A stretch of 56,002 bases of DNA from the NCBI GenBank assembly GCA_000151295.1, contig GG745337.1, positions 1,128,802 to 1,184,803 of the forward strand. The letters are read 5' to 3'. Below, piece after piece: positions 10,701-20,742 of this stretch (position 1 is its first letter; each line of letters starts with the position of its first letter). The position numbers and the translations under genes were made by a program. Source of the DNA: Allomyces macrogynus ATCC 38327. Its lineage: Eukaryota; Blastocladiomycota; Blastocladiomycetes; Blastocladiales; Blastocladiaceae. Below the pieces are notes generated by a model that did not search any database, was not told the origin of the DNA, and worked only from the letters and a program-made list of their open reading frames with translations.

Positions 10701-11789
10701 GCAGCATCAGCACGAACGAGCGCAACATCGAGCTGACGTATATGCGCATGGTGTTGCAGAAGTCGGTCTTATTTCAGACGGTGCGTTGATAGTGTGCGTT
10801 GATAGTATCAGACGTCGCGCCATTGAAATAACGTGAAGCTGATTGCAATTGTAAACTGTACCCAGGTTGCCCTGCAAAACAGCTGGCCCCATCCTGCAGA
10901 ACCTGACGAAACCGTGGTGCTGATGAATGCTGGCCTCATGTGCGATTGTGTATTTTCTGTGGCACGCACGCCCTGGCCGAGTGCGATGCAGCTTTCAGCA
11001 CTGGCTGCCATCCGCAAACGTGGAGTGACTTTTTCTGGATACGAATCTGACCGGATCGTGCTCCTCGGCGGGTCGGCTTGCAAGAAGGAGCGAGAACCGG
11101 TCGGGTCGGTGACACAGGAGGGGCGTGCGGAAGGTGGTTCAGCTGCGCGAATTGTCACGACGATAGTTGGCACAGTGCAGCGCGTTACTGGCAGCGAACT
11201 CGGCTCCCTTGCACCGGTTTGTATTTCTGCTCTGTCTGAGCACTACATCTCGGTGTACAGGAACGTGGTTGTCAACAGTTTCCTGCACGAAGCGTGGTAT
11301 GCCCGATCGGCCGTTCTGCGTGGCGTGACGGTACATTCGTGCGCAAATACACGCAGCCAGCGTAACAGCTTTGTCATGTTCCGGATCCCAGAGAAGACGT
11401 ACGACTCGTTCGGGCAAGTGATCCTGTTTTTCCGACATGAGTACGTTGCTTTCCACCTGTTGGTTGGTGTAGAGGTGAGCTGGGTGCTAATGATCAACTG
11501 TTGCAATTACCGCGATGTCCCACACCGTTTTGCACTCATCCGCAAACTCATCAAGGTTCCGCAAACGCGAGCGCCTGCAGCTGACCGAGGTGCTGGCGTG
11601 TTATATTCTCTTCCAGGCGAGGAGGAGGCTGGCACTGACGACGATGGGATCCTGCACGTTGTTGTTCCAATTTCGTCTTTGCTAGCGCGCACAATTGTCA
11701 CGTTTGTGAAGGTGCCACCACGCGGTGAGGTTGGTGAGCAACTTCTCATTGCTTTGATTGGAGCCGTCCCTTTTCCGGCGTACGAATGA
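7783..11789 (+). CDS. Tnp2-type CACTA transposase
   Basis: Four exons, 7783-8722, 8799-10624, 10697-10780 and 10866-11789, give an uninterrupted protein of about 1257 residues; all junctions are in phase (donors GTATGA, GTCCGT, GTGCGT). It starts with a Cys-rich block (CNCRLC) typical of fungal Tnp2 proteins, then an acidic linker. A CPTCHELF zinc-type block and a CACTA DDE core follow: VDWFNPFSGDQYSCG with LNLPLAIR and GLMPGPKEP, PLVDELYIAWKHGWE, then LISADSPASRKAGGF, GCPRC and AIDPMHAVYLGVAKT. The C-terminal third (FVMFRIPEKTYDSFGQ through LIRKLIKVPQ and VVVPISSLLARTIVTF) corresponds to the usual Tnp2 C-terminal region. It would excise and integrate the element by DDE chemistry in the nucleus. 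No stop or frameshift is seen, so the copy could be active. Its host-style introns show it is expressed through the fungal splicing machinery. Confidence 0.9.
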
Positions 11790-11964
11790 GCGCGTGGCGA
11801 CCAAAAATATATTAAACGAAACTGCACATGATTACAACATGAGCTTGAGCAAGATCTGGCACAAAAGCACAAGTCTGACTGCAAAACACCAGCACACGAC
11901 CCGCAAACGTAGTGCGACCCAAATCATGCAATTATATACTTTCACAGGGCACAACAACGCTCAA

Positions 11965-13079
11965 TCAAACATCCGCATGATCCGTCTGGCCCACACGAGC
12001 CGCTTGCCGAGCAGCACGTGCGGCTTCATGCTCCTGAGCGTCTTCCCGTCGGCGTTGCGCACTGGCCGAGGAATGGTAAAACGGTTTCAGATCGCCGGCA
12101 GTAAAGCGCTGGCGCATCAGCGACCGCGCTTTCGTCTGGACCTGGTACCGCACGGTCCCCTGCTCGTCTTGCATGTACCAAATCTGGAACAAAAGTATGA
12201 GATAGAGCATTGCTTCAAGGTTCACGCTTCCATCCCAAGGTATCAGGAAATAAGCGCACCTCCCCACCAACATGTTGTTCACCAACCCCGTAACGAAGCC
12301 GCAAATCAGTCATGACCTTGGGAAGGAAGAACACAACGACTTGATCGACCTGATCACGCGGCACGTCCTTGGTCGACACCCAAAAATGGCCATTGGGCAA
12401 ATGCGGACCGGCCGCAAACAGGGCACGCAATTTTTTCCGAACGACACCCTGGAGAAAACGACATCAATCAGTCAAGGTTCTTGGCTGCCGACGACAGAAC
12501 AAGATAAACCCACACCTCGAGCTCGGTATTGCGGTGGCGCGGTGCAACATCACGCGTATCACCAGGAGTCGACGCAGTGTCGGTTTGCTCGTCCACTCCA
12601 TTCTCATTCTTGCCCTGAGCAGCATCGGGTTCCATCGCGACAGGAGCACCTGTGGTGGCAGCTGTAATGACCGCTCCCAACTGGCGGTGGTGCCTCAAAA
12701 GGCGCAGCTCGTGCTGGAGGAGCAGGATGTCCCACTCCTGCCGATGTACTTTGCACTCGAGTCGGGCAATCGTGATGGCTGCGGTGGTGTTCTCGCGCAT
12801 GCGAGAGCTCAGAGCTTCTTCTTGCCGAGCCAGGGACACACGAATCTCGACGTTCTGGCTTCGAAGTTGTGCAATGGCTGCATCAATCGCGTCGAGACGA
12901 CGACTCAGCTGGTTATCAGCATTTGGGACGACTGGTTGCTGCATTCCTTGGTCGACGCGTCGGGCTGCTGCAGCTGCAGTTTCACGCATGAGTTGTTGCA
13001 TGGCAGGCGAAGGAGCGTTGGCAGCGAGCAACACGCCCGAGGGCCGGGTACTGATGCGGGAGTTGGGCGTCGCTTGCAT
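11965..13079 (-). CDS. Transposon accessory protein, coiled-coil, unknown family
   Basis: Three minus-strand exons, 13079-12516, 12448-12260 and 12183-11965, join in phase 0 (introns 67 and 76 nt, donors GTGTGG and GTGCGC, acceptors CAG) into about 323 residues. The N-terminal half contains a long predicted coiled coil (around NQLSRRLDAIDAAIAQLRSQ to EEALSSRMREN and IARLECKVHRQEWDILLL). After an acidic linker the second half holds a more globular segment, VVRKKLRALFAAGP, WVSTKDVPRDQVDQVVVFFL and DLRLRYGV, then IWYMQDEQGTVRYQVQ and a basic, Ala/Arg-rich tail. It lies inside the element, tail-to-tail with the transposase 175 bp away. By analogy with the TnpA partner of plant En/Spm it may bind the repeats in the arms, but I see no homology that proves this and the family is unknown to me. 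Confidence 0.72.
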
Positions 13080-13782
13080 GTCGGTGGTGCGTTACCGGCT
13101 CAAGGTGCAGAGGGGAGGCTCCGTACTTGTGCAGCATTCGCGGGTGCCTCCTCACAGTGTGGTGAACAGCGCCTTGCAGGACCTCGCCTCCACAATCATG
13201 GTCGCCTCGACCATGAGAGCCTGATCGCTCGTCGGTCTGCAGCGCGTTGAGCGACGCGTCTCTCATTTACAGGACGTGGTGGTCGGAGGCGAAGTGATTC
13301 ACTGTGAGACGCGCCTCTCTTCTCGAGTTTCGTGCAGCAAGACAATCTGGCTCAGGCGCAGTTGTGCGCAACGACCGGCGCACACTTTGACTGCTCACGT
13401 CAGTCCGGACCGCGCGCGCTTCTGTGACAGAGGAGGTGCGCGCTGCGCATCCGGACCAGGCCGGATGACTGCAAACGCGTCTCGACGATCATGTCGGTCG
13501 AAGCGTTCAGTGCAAGGAGCAAGCCACAAAGGTCCGGCGTGTGCGAGTGCATCTTAGAAATTAACATTGCACAACCGCGTCAACTGTCCGGGTTTTGGGC
13601 ACGAGCCCCGCCTGTGCAGAGAAAACACAAATGCGAAGACGGGCGCACGCGCTTTCTAATACAGCGAGCATGGCTCTAGAGGTTGTTGCGGAGCAGATGT
13701 AACGTTATTGGCGAAAACCAGCCCTGCGATGACCTTGCGACCACCCATTTTGAGGCTCTTGACGCACTTCAGCGTCGCTTCC
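13080..13782. other. Right arm of the transposon, gene-free part
   Basis: Holds the promoter side of the minus-strand accessory gene. No further gene is supportable; short open frames are neither conserved nor spliced. Confidence 0.4.
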
Positions 13783-13875
13783 CAACGTTGGTCCCGCGCG
13801 CCTCCTTGAACCTCAGCTGCATTTCCAACGTTGTTCCTCCCGCTCCCCCCCGCCTCAAGGGCCTTTCCAACGTTG
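13783..13875 (+). repeat. Three evenly spaced CAACGTTG palindromes near right end
   Basis: The octamer CAACGTTG occurs at 13783-13790, 13826-13833 and 13868-13875, spaced 43 and 42 bp, the last two inside TTTCCAACGTTGT. The same octamer is in the left arm at 7455-7462. Even spacing about 75-160 bp from the right terminus suggests a subterminal protein-binding array; that role is inferred. Confidence 0.65.
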
Positions 13876-13905
13876 TAGATTCACCGACAGCTGCCTGGCC
13901 GCCGT

Positions 13906-13950
13906 ATTTTGGAATAGCGAGAGCCCTTATTTTGGGCTGGAACCGCTGTG
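13906..13950 (-). repeat. Right terminal inverted repeat of the CACTA element
   Basis: On the minus strand it begins CACAGCGG and contains TATTCCAAAAT. It is followed on the plus strand by TGC (13951-13953), matching the trinucleotide before the left repeat. Confidence 0.78.
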
Positions 13951-13953
13951 TGC

Positions 13954-15089
13954 ATCGAGCTGAAGCAGGAGTGAAATGGTTGGTTCGGTGGGAGATCAAT
14001 GACGTGGCGGCCAGGTTGGTTGTGTGACGAGCGACGCGTCCAGCCGGGAAACAGTGTGAAACAAACAACATGACTCCATGCGGGAAACATAAATTTCGCG
14101 CACTGGCGATCGGTGGGTGACTCGACATTGAGACAGCATTGGCACCACATTCGAAACCTGGAGCTGTCATTTCGATCCTCAATCACAAGCTCAGGGCCAC
14201 CTGTGCTGTTGCTTGTCAGAAAGTTGATGAGTGTGTGCAGGTCACATTGGCATGAATTTGGGGGCTGAATCACTCACTGGTTGTGGTGGTGGGTGAAAGG
14301 TGAGTGGAGGTGATTGGATGAGAAAGTGCAAACAGAAGGCAGATTGTACCTGTAGACACTACCACTCTGACCAGACCAGGACCTGCCAGGATTTGGCAGA
14401 AGGTATATGCTGGACTACTCTCTGGTGCAGGCTGAAACTTTTTTTATGACAAGAGGAACAAAACCAACAAATCCATGAGAGAATAGAACAGAACAGTCAT
14501 AAGTGGACTTGGAGGCTGCTTAGTGCTTGGATGAAGGTCAAGCGTGACCTGAAATGTTGGCAGTCCAAGAATGGATTTGAATGTGCGTCCACATCACAAA
14601 TGCCCCCTCCTTGCCTTGACATGTATTTGTGACCACCAGTGAAACCAATGACGTGGAGGTTGATTTGTGTGCCAACACTCGCAGCCCAACAGGCATGTAG
14701 TGAGCGTCCTGCCACATGAATTGACTTGCCCACACGTTTCACAGTTTGCTAGGGCTTGGGTAGGGCGTGGGTACGCAGCGCATGCACGGGAGCACGACCA
14801 GGGCTTTGATCTCAAAGCAGCCCAGTCCTGTCTCTCCCATCCCCGCCCGACCTTTGCCTTGGTCAGCCAACCACACCAGTACTCCAGGCCGCTTGTCTTT
14901 CCCCCGCCTTCTGTCCGCCCATAAATATCGGGTCCTTCTCCACCGCGCTCCGCCCGCACGGCACCCATCTTCTCCACTTTGTCCTCCCACACCTGGCTGG
15001 CCACGCCAATCGCTCAGCAGCCAAGTGCAGCTGTCACCCACCAAGCACGCCGATATCTGCTGCCGCTCTGACCTCGACCTACGTCGACC
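13954..15089. other. Intergenic between transposon and ZIP gene
   Basis: No gene is supportable. The part next to 13954 is what would have lain upstream of the TMEM128-like ATG before the insertion, so it probably contains that gene's original promoter. The right half is the promoter and leader of the ZIP transporter gene, with a TATA-like motif at 14921. Confidence 0.5.
14921..14928 (+). promoter_or_regulatory. TATA-like box of ZIP transporter gene
   Basis: ATAAATAT in an otherwise C-rich promoter, about 160 nt before the ZIP start codon. Position and sequence fit a TATA element. Confidence 0.5.
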
Positions 15090-16555
15090 ATGATCCATTC
15101 CAGCTCATCCACCTTTGCGACCATAACCATGGCGGTCCTGCTCGCCCTTGCTGCGCTTCCTGCTCAGCTGGTTGCTGCAGCACCTGCGACGCGCCACCAT
15201 CTTGCCAAGCGCCACACGGACGGCGGCGATGAGCACGACGACCACGGCGACGAAAAGCTCTCGACCGGCGGCGTCTGGGCCGCGGCCATGGGCGCCGAGC
15301 TGATCGTGTGCGCGTTCGCCGTCGCTGGCATCGTCATGGTCCCGTACCTCGCCAAGCACCCGCGCGTCAACCACGCCGTCATGGCGCTCCTCGTCGGTCT
15401 CGCTGTCGGCACGCTGCTCGGCGACGCGCTGATACACATGATCCCAGACTCGATGGGCTTGTCGTCGGGCAACCCCGTCAGTTCCGAAAAGGCCGTGTGG
15501 ATTGCGCTCGTTGTTCTCGCGGGCGCCTACCTGTTTTTCCTCGTCGAACACGTTCTGCACTCGGTCGGCCACGCGCACTCGCACGATCATTTCGGTGGCG
15601 GTGCTGACGACGAGCACGCACACGGCCACGGTCACGGGCACCCGGCTGCCACTGCTCTGCCCACATCGGCATCCAAGGACCTCGAAGCCAAGATGCCGCT
15701 CACGGGCCCGACTTCCACGACGCCCGACGCCCAAGTCGCCGAATCCAGCTCGACATCTTCACCGCGCGCCATTTCCGCGACGTTTGACCCGGCCGTGCCC
15801 GCGGCACCCGCCGCTCGCAAACACGGCGTGCAGATGCGCGAGTCCGAGTACCGTGCGGCCGATGTCAAGCCCGTCGCGTGGCTGATCATGTTTGGCGACG
15901 CCGTGCACAACTCGCTCGACGGTGTCGCGATCGGCGTCTCGTTTGCGTCGTCGTGGCGGCTCGGTGTGTCGACGACGATTGCCATCTTGCTGCACGAGCT
16001 GCCGCACGAACTCGGCGACTATGCGGTGCTGCTCACGTCCGGGATCCCGAAATGGCGCGCTGCGCTCTACAATGCCGCGTGTAACGCCACGTCGTTTGTC
16101 GGCGTCGCGATTGGAATTGGTCTCTACGAGGCCATTTCCGAAGACGCACAAGCATGGGTTCTTGCCTTCACGGCCGGCGGATTCGTACGTGTCCGAAATT
16201 CCAGTCAAATGGGCGACGAAAGAAGCTGAACTAATCATGTTAATTCTCTCAACAATAGCTCTACATCAGTTTGTCTAGCCTCGTCCCGATGCTGTTCCAA
16301 ATGACCTACAAGCACGACCTGCCGCACCATCACTCGGACGCGGGCATGGTGAGCAGCACGCCGTGCGGCGCCGCCGACGATGACGACGTGGAGCAGCAGC
16401 AGCAACCGTCCTCGGGCCACGACCACGCGCACGGGCACGGGCACCTGCACATTCCGTTCACGCGCACGGCCATCATCACGCAGCACATTGGCGCGCTCAC
16501 GGGAATTGTGATCATGCTCATGATGGCGTTGTACGGCGAGAACATTTCGGTCTGA
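15090..16555 (+). CDS. ZIP family zinc transporter, LIV-1 type (SLC39)
   Basis: An integral membrane importer of zinc or related divalent cations into the cytosol. Two exons, 15090-16184 and 16259-16555 (74-nt intron, GTACGT...TAG), encode about 463 residues. A hydrophobic signal segment (MAVLLALAALPAQLVAAAPA, from an internal Met at 15129 that may be the true start) is followed by a His/Asp-rich lumenal stretch. Membrane segments then flank a His-rich loop (residues about 165-195, HAHGHGHGH). The metal-binding helices carry HNSLDGVAIGVSF (TM4) and HELPHELGDYAVLL (TM5), the HExPHE signature of the LIV-1 subfamily, so metal-site residues are intact. A second His cluster (GHDHAHGHGHLH) precedes the last membrane segment. 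Location could be plasma membrane or an internal store; the sequence does not decide. Confidence 0.93.
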
Positions 16556-17043
16556 TGGCGGCACCGTCGAGTGTGTCGGGTCTCTGCGGGCGGATACCCT
16601 CTTGATTTTTGTCGCGTTTCGCTTTTCTTTTTGGTTGTCGTGGTTAGTTGGTGGGTTGGATCGCCGGTTATTTATTCTGTCATGCACGTCTCTGCTCGAC
16701 TTAGCGCCTTTTCAAGCCGTCCACCTTTTTTTTTTTCTTTCGTTCATTTGCGAAGTCCAGCGTTGATTCTGCTGTGGGTCGGCCGAGTGTACATAACGTC
16801 GTCGTGAAAACACGCGCGTTTAGAGCGATATCGTTCTTTTCCGTCTTTGCCTGTGTTGCTTGCCAACTGAGAGTCTCCATGAGGACAAGTCGGCGAACCG
16901 ACGCTCATCTGACTGAGAAAGATCAGGAGAGAGCGTCCATTTTGCCCTCCCTCACTTCCAACAACAACCTTCTCATTCGCCATGAACAAATACCAAGTCT
17001 ATGTCCCTGCTTCTCCACCTCAAGTCGCCCCCTCTGCGTCACG
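16556..17043. other. Convergent 3' region
   Basis: Lies between the 3' ends of the ZIP gene (+) and the next gene (-). It is T-rich on the plus strand (TTTTTTTTTTCTTTC near 16730) and likely holds both 3' UTRs. No gene seen. Confidence 0.45.
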
Positions 17044-18023
17044 TCATGTCCCCATGAGAATCTCGTTCATCAGTGCCTCGTCCAAGTCGCTCAGGACCCG
17101 TCCCGCGCTGACCGACGCGGGCGACGGCGGGAGCGGCACGCGTGCCGGTGTTGGTGCCGTCGGGCGCGAGACCACGAACGTTGGCGCGGCCGGTGCGGCC
17201 GGTGCTGGAGCGGACACCGCATCGTGGTGGTTGACTTGCTTGAACTTGTCGCGGTCAAATTGCCGTTTCGGGTGACGCTACGGGGTGGAGAGACGGGGGA
17301 ACGTGAGCCAAGAGAGGTTTCCAAAGTTGGAAGAGATGGCATGGAGGGTCGCACCAGCGCCAGGTGCTCGAGATCGGCGTCGGTAAGCTGCGTGCCCGAC
17401 AGCGTTGACACGCCCTGCGCCGCAAGCCCGCGTCCCGGCGGAGCCGGTGCCGAAGGTCCGTGTGACGCACGCGTCCGTGATGTTGGCGAAGCACCGCCGC
17501 CATTCGATGCCGGCGAAGCGGCAGCGGGTGGTGGTGACGGCGCTGTCGGTGCAGCCATCGCGGGCATAGCGGGACATTCGCGGTCCGCTGGGGTCTGGCT
17601 CGACGATCGGCGCCTTGTCGGTTCGCTGCCCGCGGGCGCACCGTCAGCAAGCAATGCCGTCACGTGCGCCATCACCTCGGCGTCATCGTCATCGTGCGTC
17701 GACGACGGGCGGTACGCAGCACCCTGCCGCGTGCGCGGGCTTGTGCTGAGCCCAGCGGCAGCTGCAGCGGCGCGCTTGCTCGACGTCGCTGCAGGTGGTG
17801 GAGCGGCCATGGCGCCCCACACGACCGCAGGGGCGACACCGCTGCTCGTCGACATGAGCGCCAAATTGGCGGCCGGGTCCGCGGAAAACGAGTGCGATCT
17901 CGATGCCACGCGCTGCTGCGACCCTCTGTGCGGGAGGGACGCAAGCGCGGGCCGCGGTGATGCGGCGAGTGTCGGCGACGGCTCTGGGGCCACCGCGGGT
18001 GGGTGCGATAGGCCGTTGCCCAT
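17044..18023 (-). CDS. Unrecognised Ser/Ala/Pro-rich protein with conserved-looking C-terminus
   Basis: I do not recognise this protein. Two exons, 18023-17355 and 17277-17044, join in phase across a 77-nt intron (GTGCGA...TAG), giving about 300 residues. I chose the ATG at 18023, in a good context and reading MGNGLSHPP, which would allow N-myristoylation; the frame is open further to an ATG at 18206. Most of the protein is low-complexity (Ser, Ala, Pro, Thr). Around the splice junction is a more ordered block, GTQLTDADLEHLAL joined to RHPKRQFDRDKFKQVNHHDA. The protein ends with an acidic/hydrophobic helix, RVLSDLDEALMNEILMGT. Splicing is supported because only the spliced frame yields these ordered segments. 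Function unknown. Confidence 0.55.
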
Positions 18024-18475
18024 GGTTGGCGTCGAGTTGGATAAAGTGCTGTTGGTCGACGTAAGAGACCGTGCAGACTCGGCAGTGGCGGAATCGGGAG
18101 CGCTAGCAGCCGAAACGAGTCGGGACAGGTCGCAAATAGCGGACAAGGGGCGGTGCCATGGCCGCACGTGGAATGCAGCAAGTTGCGCGTGGTGGGGCGC
18201 GCGCAATATCAGCAGGGAAATCGGGAGCTGCGAGCTGAGTTGTGGAGGACGATGAAGGGCGAGGGCTGACGACAGTCGATACGATATGGCATGTAAGGAA
18301 CATTAGCGAAACGCGTCTTTGTGCGGTCGCGATGTGTCCAAATCATGAAGCTGCCAGAGGCATCGCGGCACGTGGCGCGTCTCCAAAACCGCGGCGGGAC
18401 GTGGCCCCGGCCGCCGACTCGAGCCAAGTCAGGCCAGCCAGCGAGCCACAAGGTCGCGGCCAACGCAAGGCAAAC

Positions 18476-18505
18476 GCACTGCACTGCACTGCACTGCACT
18501 GCACT
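18476..18505 (+). repeat. (GCACT)6 microsatellite
   Basis: Six perfect copies of GCACT, about 80 bp upstream of the SPT2 TATA box. Copy number may vary between strains. Confidence 0.9.
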
Positions 18506-18586
18506 GGCTCTGAACGGTTCAAAAGCCGCTGCTGGCCGTGTCCTCGGCTGCATCTCCCGCCCGCGCTCAAGGAGCCCGCCCCGCCC

Positions 18587-18593
18587 TATAAAA
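18587..18593 (+). promoter_or_regulatory. TATA box of SPT2 gene
   Basis: TATAAAA within a GC-rich promoter, 74 nt upstream of the SPT2 ATG at 18667. Confidence 0.65.
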
Positions 18594-18666
18594 TGGCCCG
18601 TCCCCCCTGCTACTGGGCCCGCAAGCGTTCTCTCTCTTCTCCCGGCCCCCCGTGAGGCCCACGACG

Positions 18667-20742
18667 ATGGACGTGCGTGTTCCTCTCCCACTTTCTACTC
18701 TCGATCTTTGGCTCCTTGGCACCTTCGTACCGTACCCGCAAGTGTCTCGACTCGTTCCGGATGCGCCGTCGTCATCGTCGTCCTCGACGTCACCTACACT
18801 CGCTCGAATCGCCGTGCTCGCGACTGACCTCGTTTCGCTCGCACTCCCCTCGATCCAGTTCCACGAGCTGCTCCGCGTCGCCGAGAAGAATGTCCGGGTC
18901 GACGAGCAAAAAGCCGAGTCGCTGCGGCGCCAGCGCGAGGCCGACGACCGTCGTCGCGAAGAAGAGGAGCGTCGTCGAGTGCAGGAGCAGCAGCGAAAGC
19001 AACGCGAGGCGCGCATGCTCGAGGAACGCCAACGCGCGCAGGCTGAGCGCGCCAAGGCCGCGGCAGCAGCAGCGTCAGCAGCAGCAGCAGCACGCAACGG
19101 CGCAGTTCGTCGCGATGGTCCCGTTCAAGGTACTTGGCAATTTCCGCGCCTTTTCCATGCTTTGCCGCTCTGTTTCTTCTACGCCGACCGCGCCATTCGT
19201 CTCCCCCGGATTCCTGGTGCGGTGCACTCTCGTGCTCGCGTCGTCGTCACCCGTCCCCACCCACTCGCTTGCTGTCGGCATTCATGGATGCGTGCCGTCG
19301 CCAACCGCCCACTCACCTCAATCGCTTCCAGACGCACTCACCCAACCTCCCGCTCTGTTATGATGTTTCTGGTCCTCCTTGTGGTTGTCGATGCTCTCCA
19401 CCTTGTCTTGTATCTAGCTCCCCGCTCCTCCAGCTCAACTGCCGCGCAACTCGACCGTCGGCTTGCCGCAAGCGCCTCCTCGGCACGCCCAGCACCGGCA
19501 AGTGCAGCAGGTGCTGCAGCACGACCACGACCACCGGACCCGGGTCGTCCACCCGCTGCTGAACGACCGCGCGCTGCACCCAAGCCCGCAGCAGCACGGC
19601 CGCTCACGATTGAGGAGCTCATGGCGCATGCGGCCGAGGTGACGCAAGACGATTTGCGCACGGTGCGCATCAGTAATGCACCCACCGACCCGCCGGCACG
19701 GCCTGCAGCTCCGCCCGTGAAACGCGCACGACCTGCCGATCCACCCGAGCGGACTGGTGCCGGTCGTGACCGTGATCGTGATCGCGACCGGGACGTGCGT
19801 CGTGCGCCGTCGGCAGCGTCATCGACTGCGGGACGTTCGTCGGCCTCTGCACGAACGGCGCCCTACGCTCGTCCCGACGATGCTCGCGCAGGTCGTGGGA
19901 GTGCTTTACCATCGACACGACCCGTCAAGGCGGCATTTGCACCCAACGGCGTTGCTCGCGCTCGCGACGTGCCGCGCATGGCCGGTTCTGACCCGGCTGC
20001 ACGTCCTCGTCCATCTGCTGCTTCTGGTGCGCGACCGGCATCTGCGGCCCCGCCACCAATGCCAAGGTCTTCGAGTGGGTCGTCGATGGCTGGACCACAG
20101 TCAGTGGCGGGATTGGCACGCGCTCCACCTCTCGCACACCCTCCATCTGCCGCTCGGCCACCACCTCCACCTGCACCACGTGCCGCGGTCCCGCTCAACC
20201 AAGTCCTCGGACTCGAGCGGCCATCGTCGGCACGGCCCGCGAGCCGCAACGGTATCCGTCCGCCCCCACCACCCCCTGGAGGCCGCGACCCGCCGCGACC
20301 CGGTCCTCCCGGTCGCGCCCTCCCACCTCCACCCGGCCGCGGCCGCCCGCCATACCCACCCGGTACTCGGCAACCACCACCACGTCCACCCGGCAGCGGT
20401 CCCCCCACGTCGGTCGGTGCCCGTCGTCGTCCGCGGTCCCCGTCACCACCCGAGTACGCGAGTTTGCCGAAACGCGTGCGGCTCGGCAACCCGACGCTCT
20501 TTGCCGACCAGCAGTTTGTGGAACGCAACATGTCGTCGATTATCGCGGATATTTTCGGGACGAGACGGCACTTGGCGCCGGACCCGATTGATTCGGACGA
20601 TGATGATATGGAGGCCGGGTTCGAGGATACCGAGCGCGAGGAGAGACGGGCCGCGGCATTGGCGCGCCGTGAGGATGAGTTGGAGGAGGAGCGCGAGAAG
20701 GAGCGACGGCGGTTGCGTAAGAAGATGCTGCGCAAGTCGTGA
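18667..20742 (+). CDS. SPT2: SPT2-family chromatin protein
   Basis: A histone H3-H4 chaperone acting in the nucleus during transcription. Exons 18667-19129 and 19418-20742 give about 595 residues; the 288-nt intron (GTACTT...TATCTAG) is a multiple of three, so the frame also reads through it, but that segment looks non-coding. The N-terminal region has a strongly charged coiled coil (SLRRQREADDRRREEEERRR and on). The middle is Pro/Ala/Arg-rich and disordered with RDRDRDRD. The C-terminal 80 residues are the SPT2 domain: NMSSIIADIFGTRRHLAP, then DSDDDDMEAGFEDTEREERR and a final basic helix ending RRRLRKKMLRKS, the conserved arrangement of acidic and basic parts that grips H3-H4. Placement is tail-to-tail with the TDP2-like gene. 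Confidence 0.9.
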   Translation: MDVRVPLPLSTLDLWLLGTFVPYPQVSRLVPDAPSSSSSSTSPTLARIAVLATDLVSLALPSIQFHELLRVAEKNVRVDEQKAESLRRQREADDRRREEEERRRVQEQQRKQREARMLEERQRAQAERAKAAAAAASAAAAARNGAVRRDGPVQGTWQFPRLFHALPLCFFYADRAIRLPRIPGAVHSRARVVVTRPHPLACCRHSWMRAVANRPLTSIASRRTHPTSRSVMMFLVLLVVVDALHLVLYLAPRSSSSTAAQLDRRLAASASSARPAPASAAGAAARPRPPDPGRPPAAERPRAAPKPAAARPLTIEELMAHAAEVTQDDLRTVRISNAPTDPPARPAAPPVKRARPADPPERTGAGRDRDRDRDRDVRRAPSAASSTAGRSSASARTAPYARPDDARAGRGSALPSTRPVKAAFAPNGVARARDVPRMAGSDPAARPRPSAASGARPASAAPPPMPRSSSGSSMAGPQSVAGLARAPPLAHPPSAARPPPPPAPRAAVPLNQVLGLERPSSARPASRNGIRPPPPPPGGRDPPRPGPPGRALPPPPGRGRPPYPPGTRQPPPRPPGSGPPTSVGARRRPRSPSPPEYASLPKRVRLGNPTLFADQQFVERNMSSIIADIFGTRRHLAPDPIDSDDDDMEAGFEDTEREERRAAALARREDELEEEREKERRRLRKKMLRKS

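Larger units (their letters stand above)
6376..13950. mobile_element. Complete EnSpm/CACTA-type DNA transposon
   Basis: The element is bounded by 45-bp imperfect terminal inverted repeats (6376-6420 and 13906-13950, about 71% identical) that both begin CACAG, and by a 3-bp direct repeat TGC (6373-6375 and 13951-13953). CACTA elements typically make 3-bp duplications and have termini starting CAC. Inside are an uninterrupted four-exon Tnp2-type transposase on the plus strand and a convergent three-exon gene on the minus strand. Base composition is visibly less GC-rich than the flanks. Both arms carry short repeats of the sort transposases bind. The terminus CACAG differs from the usual CACTA/CACTG. 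Boundaries come from my own alignment by eye. Confidence 0.82.
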
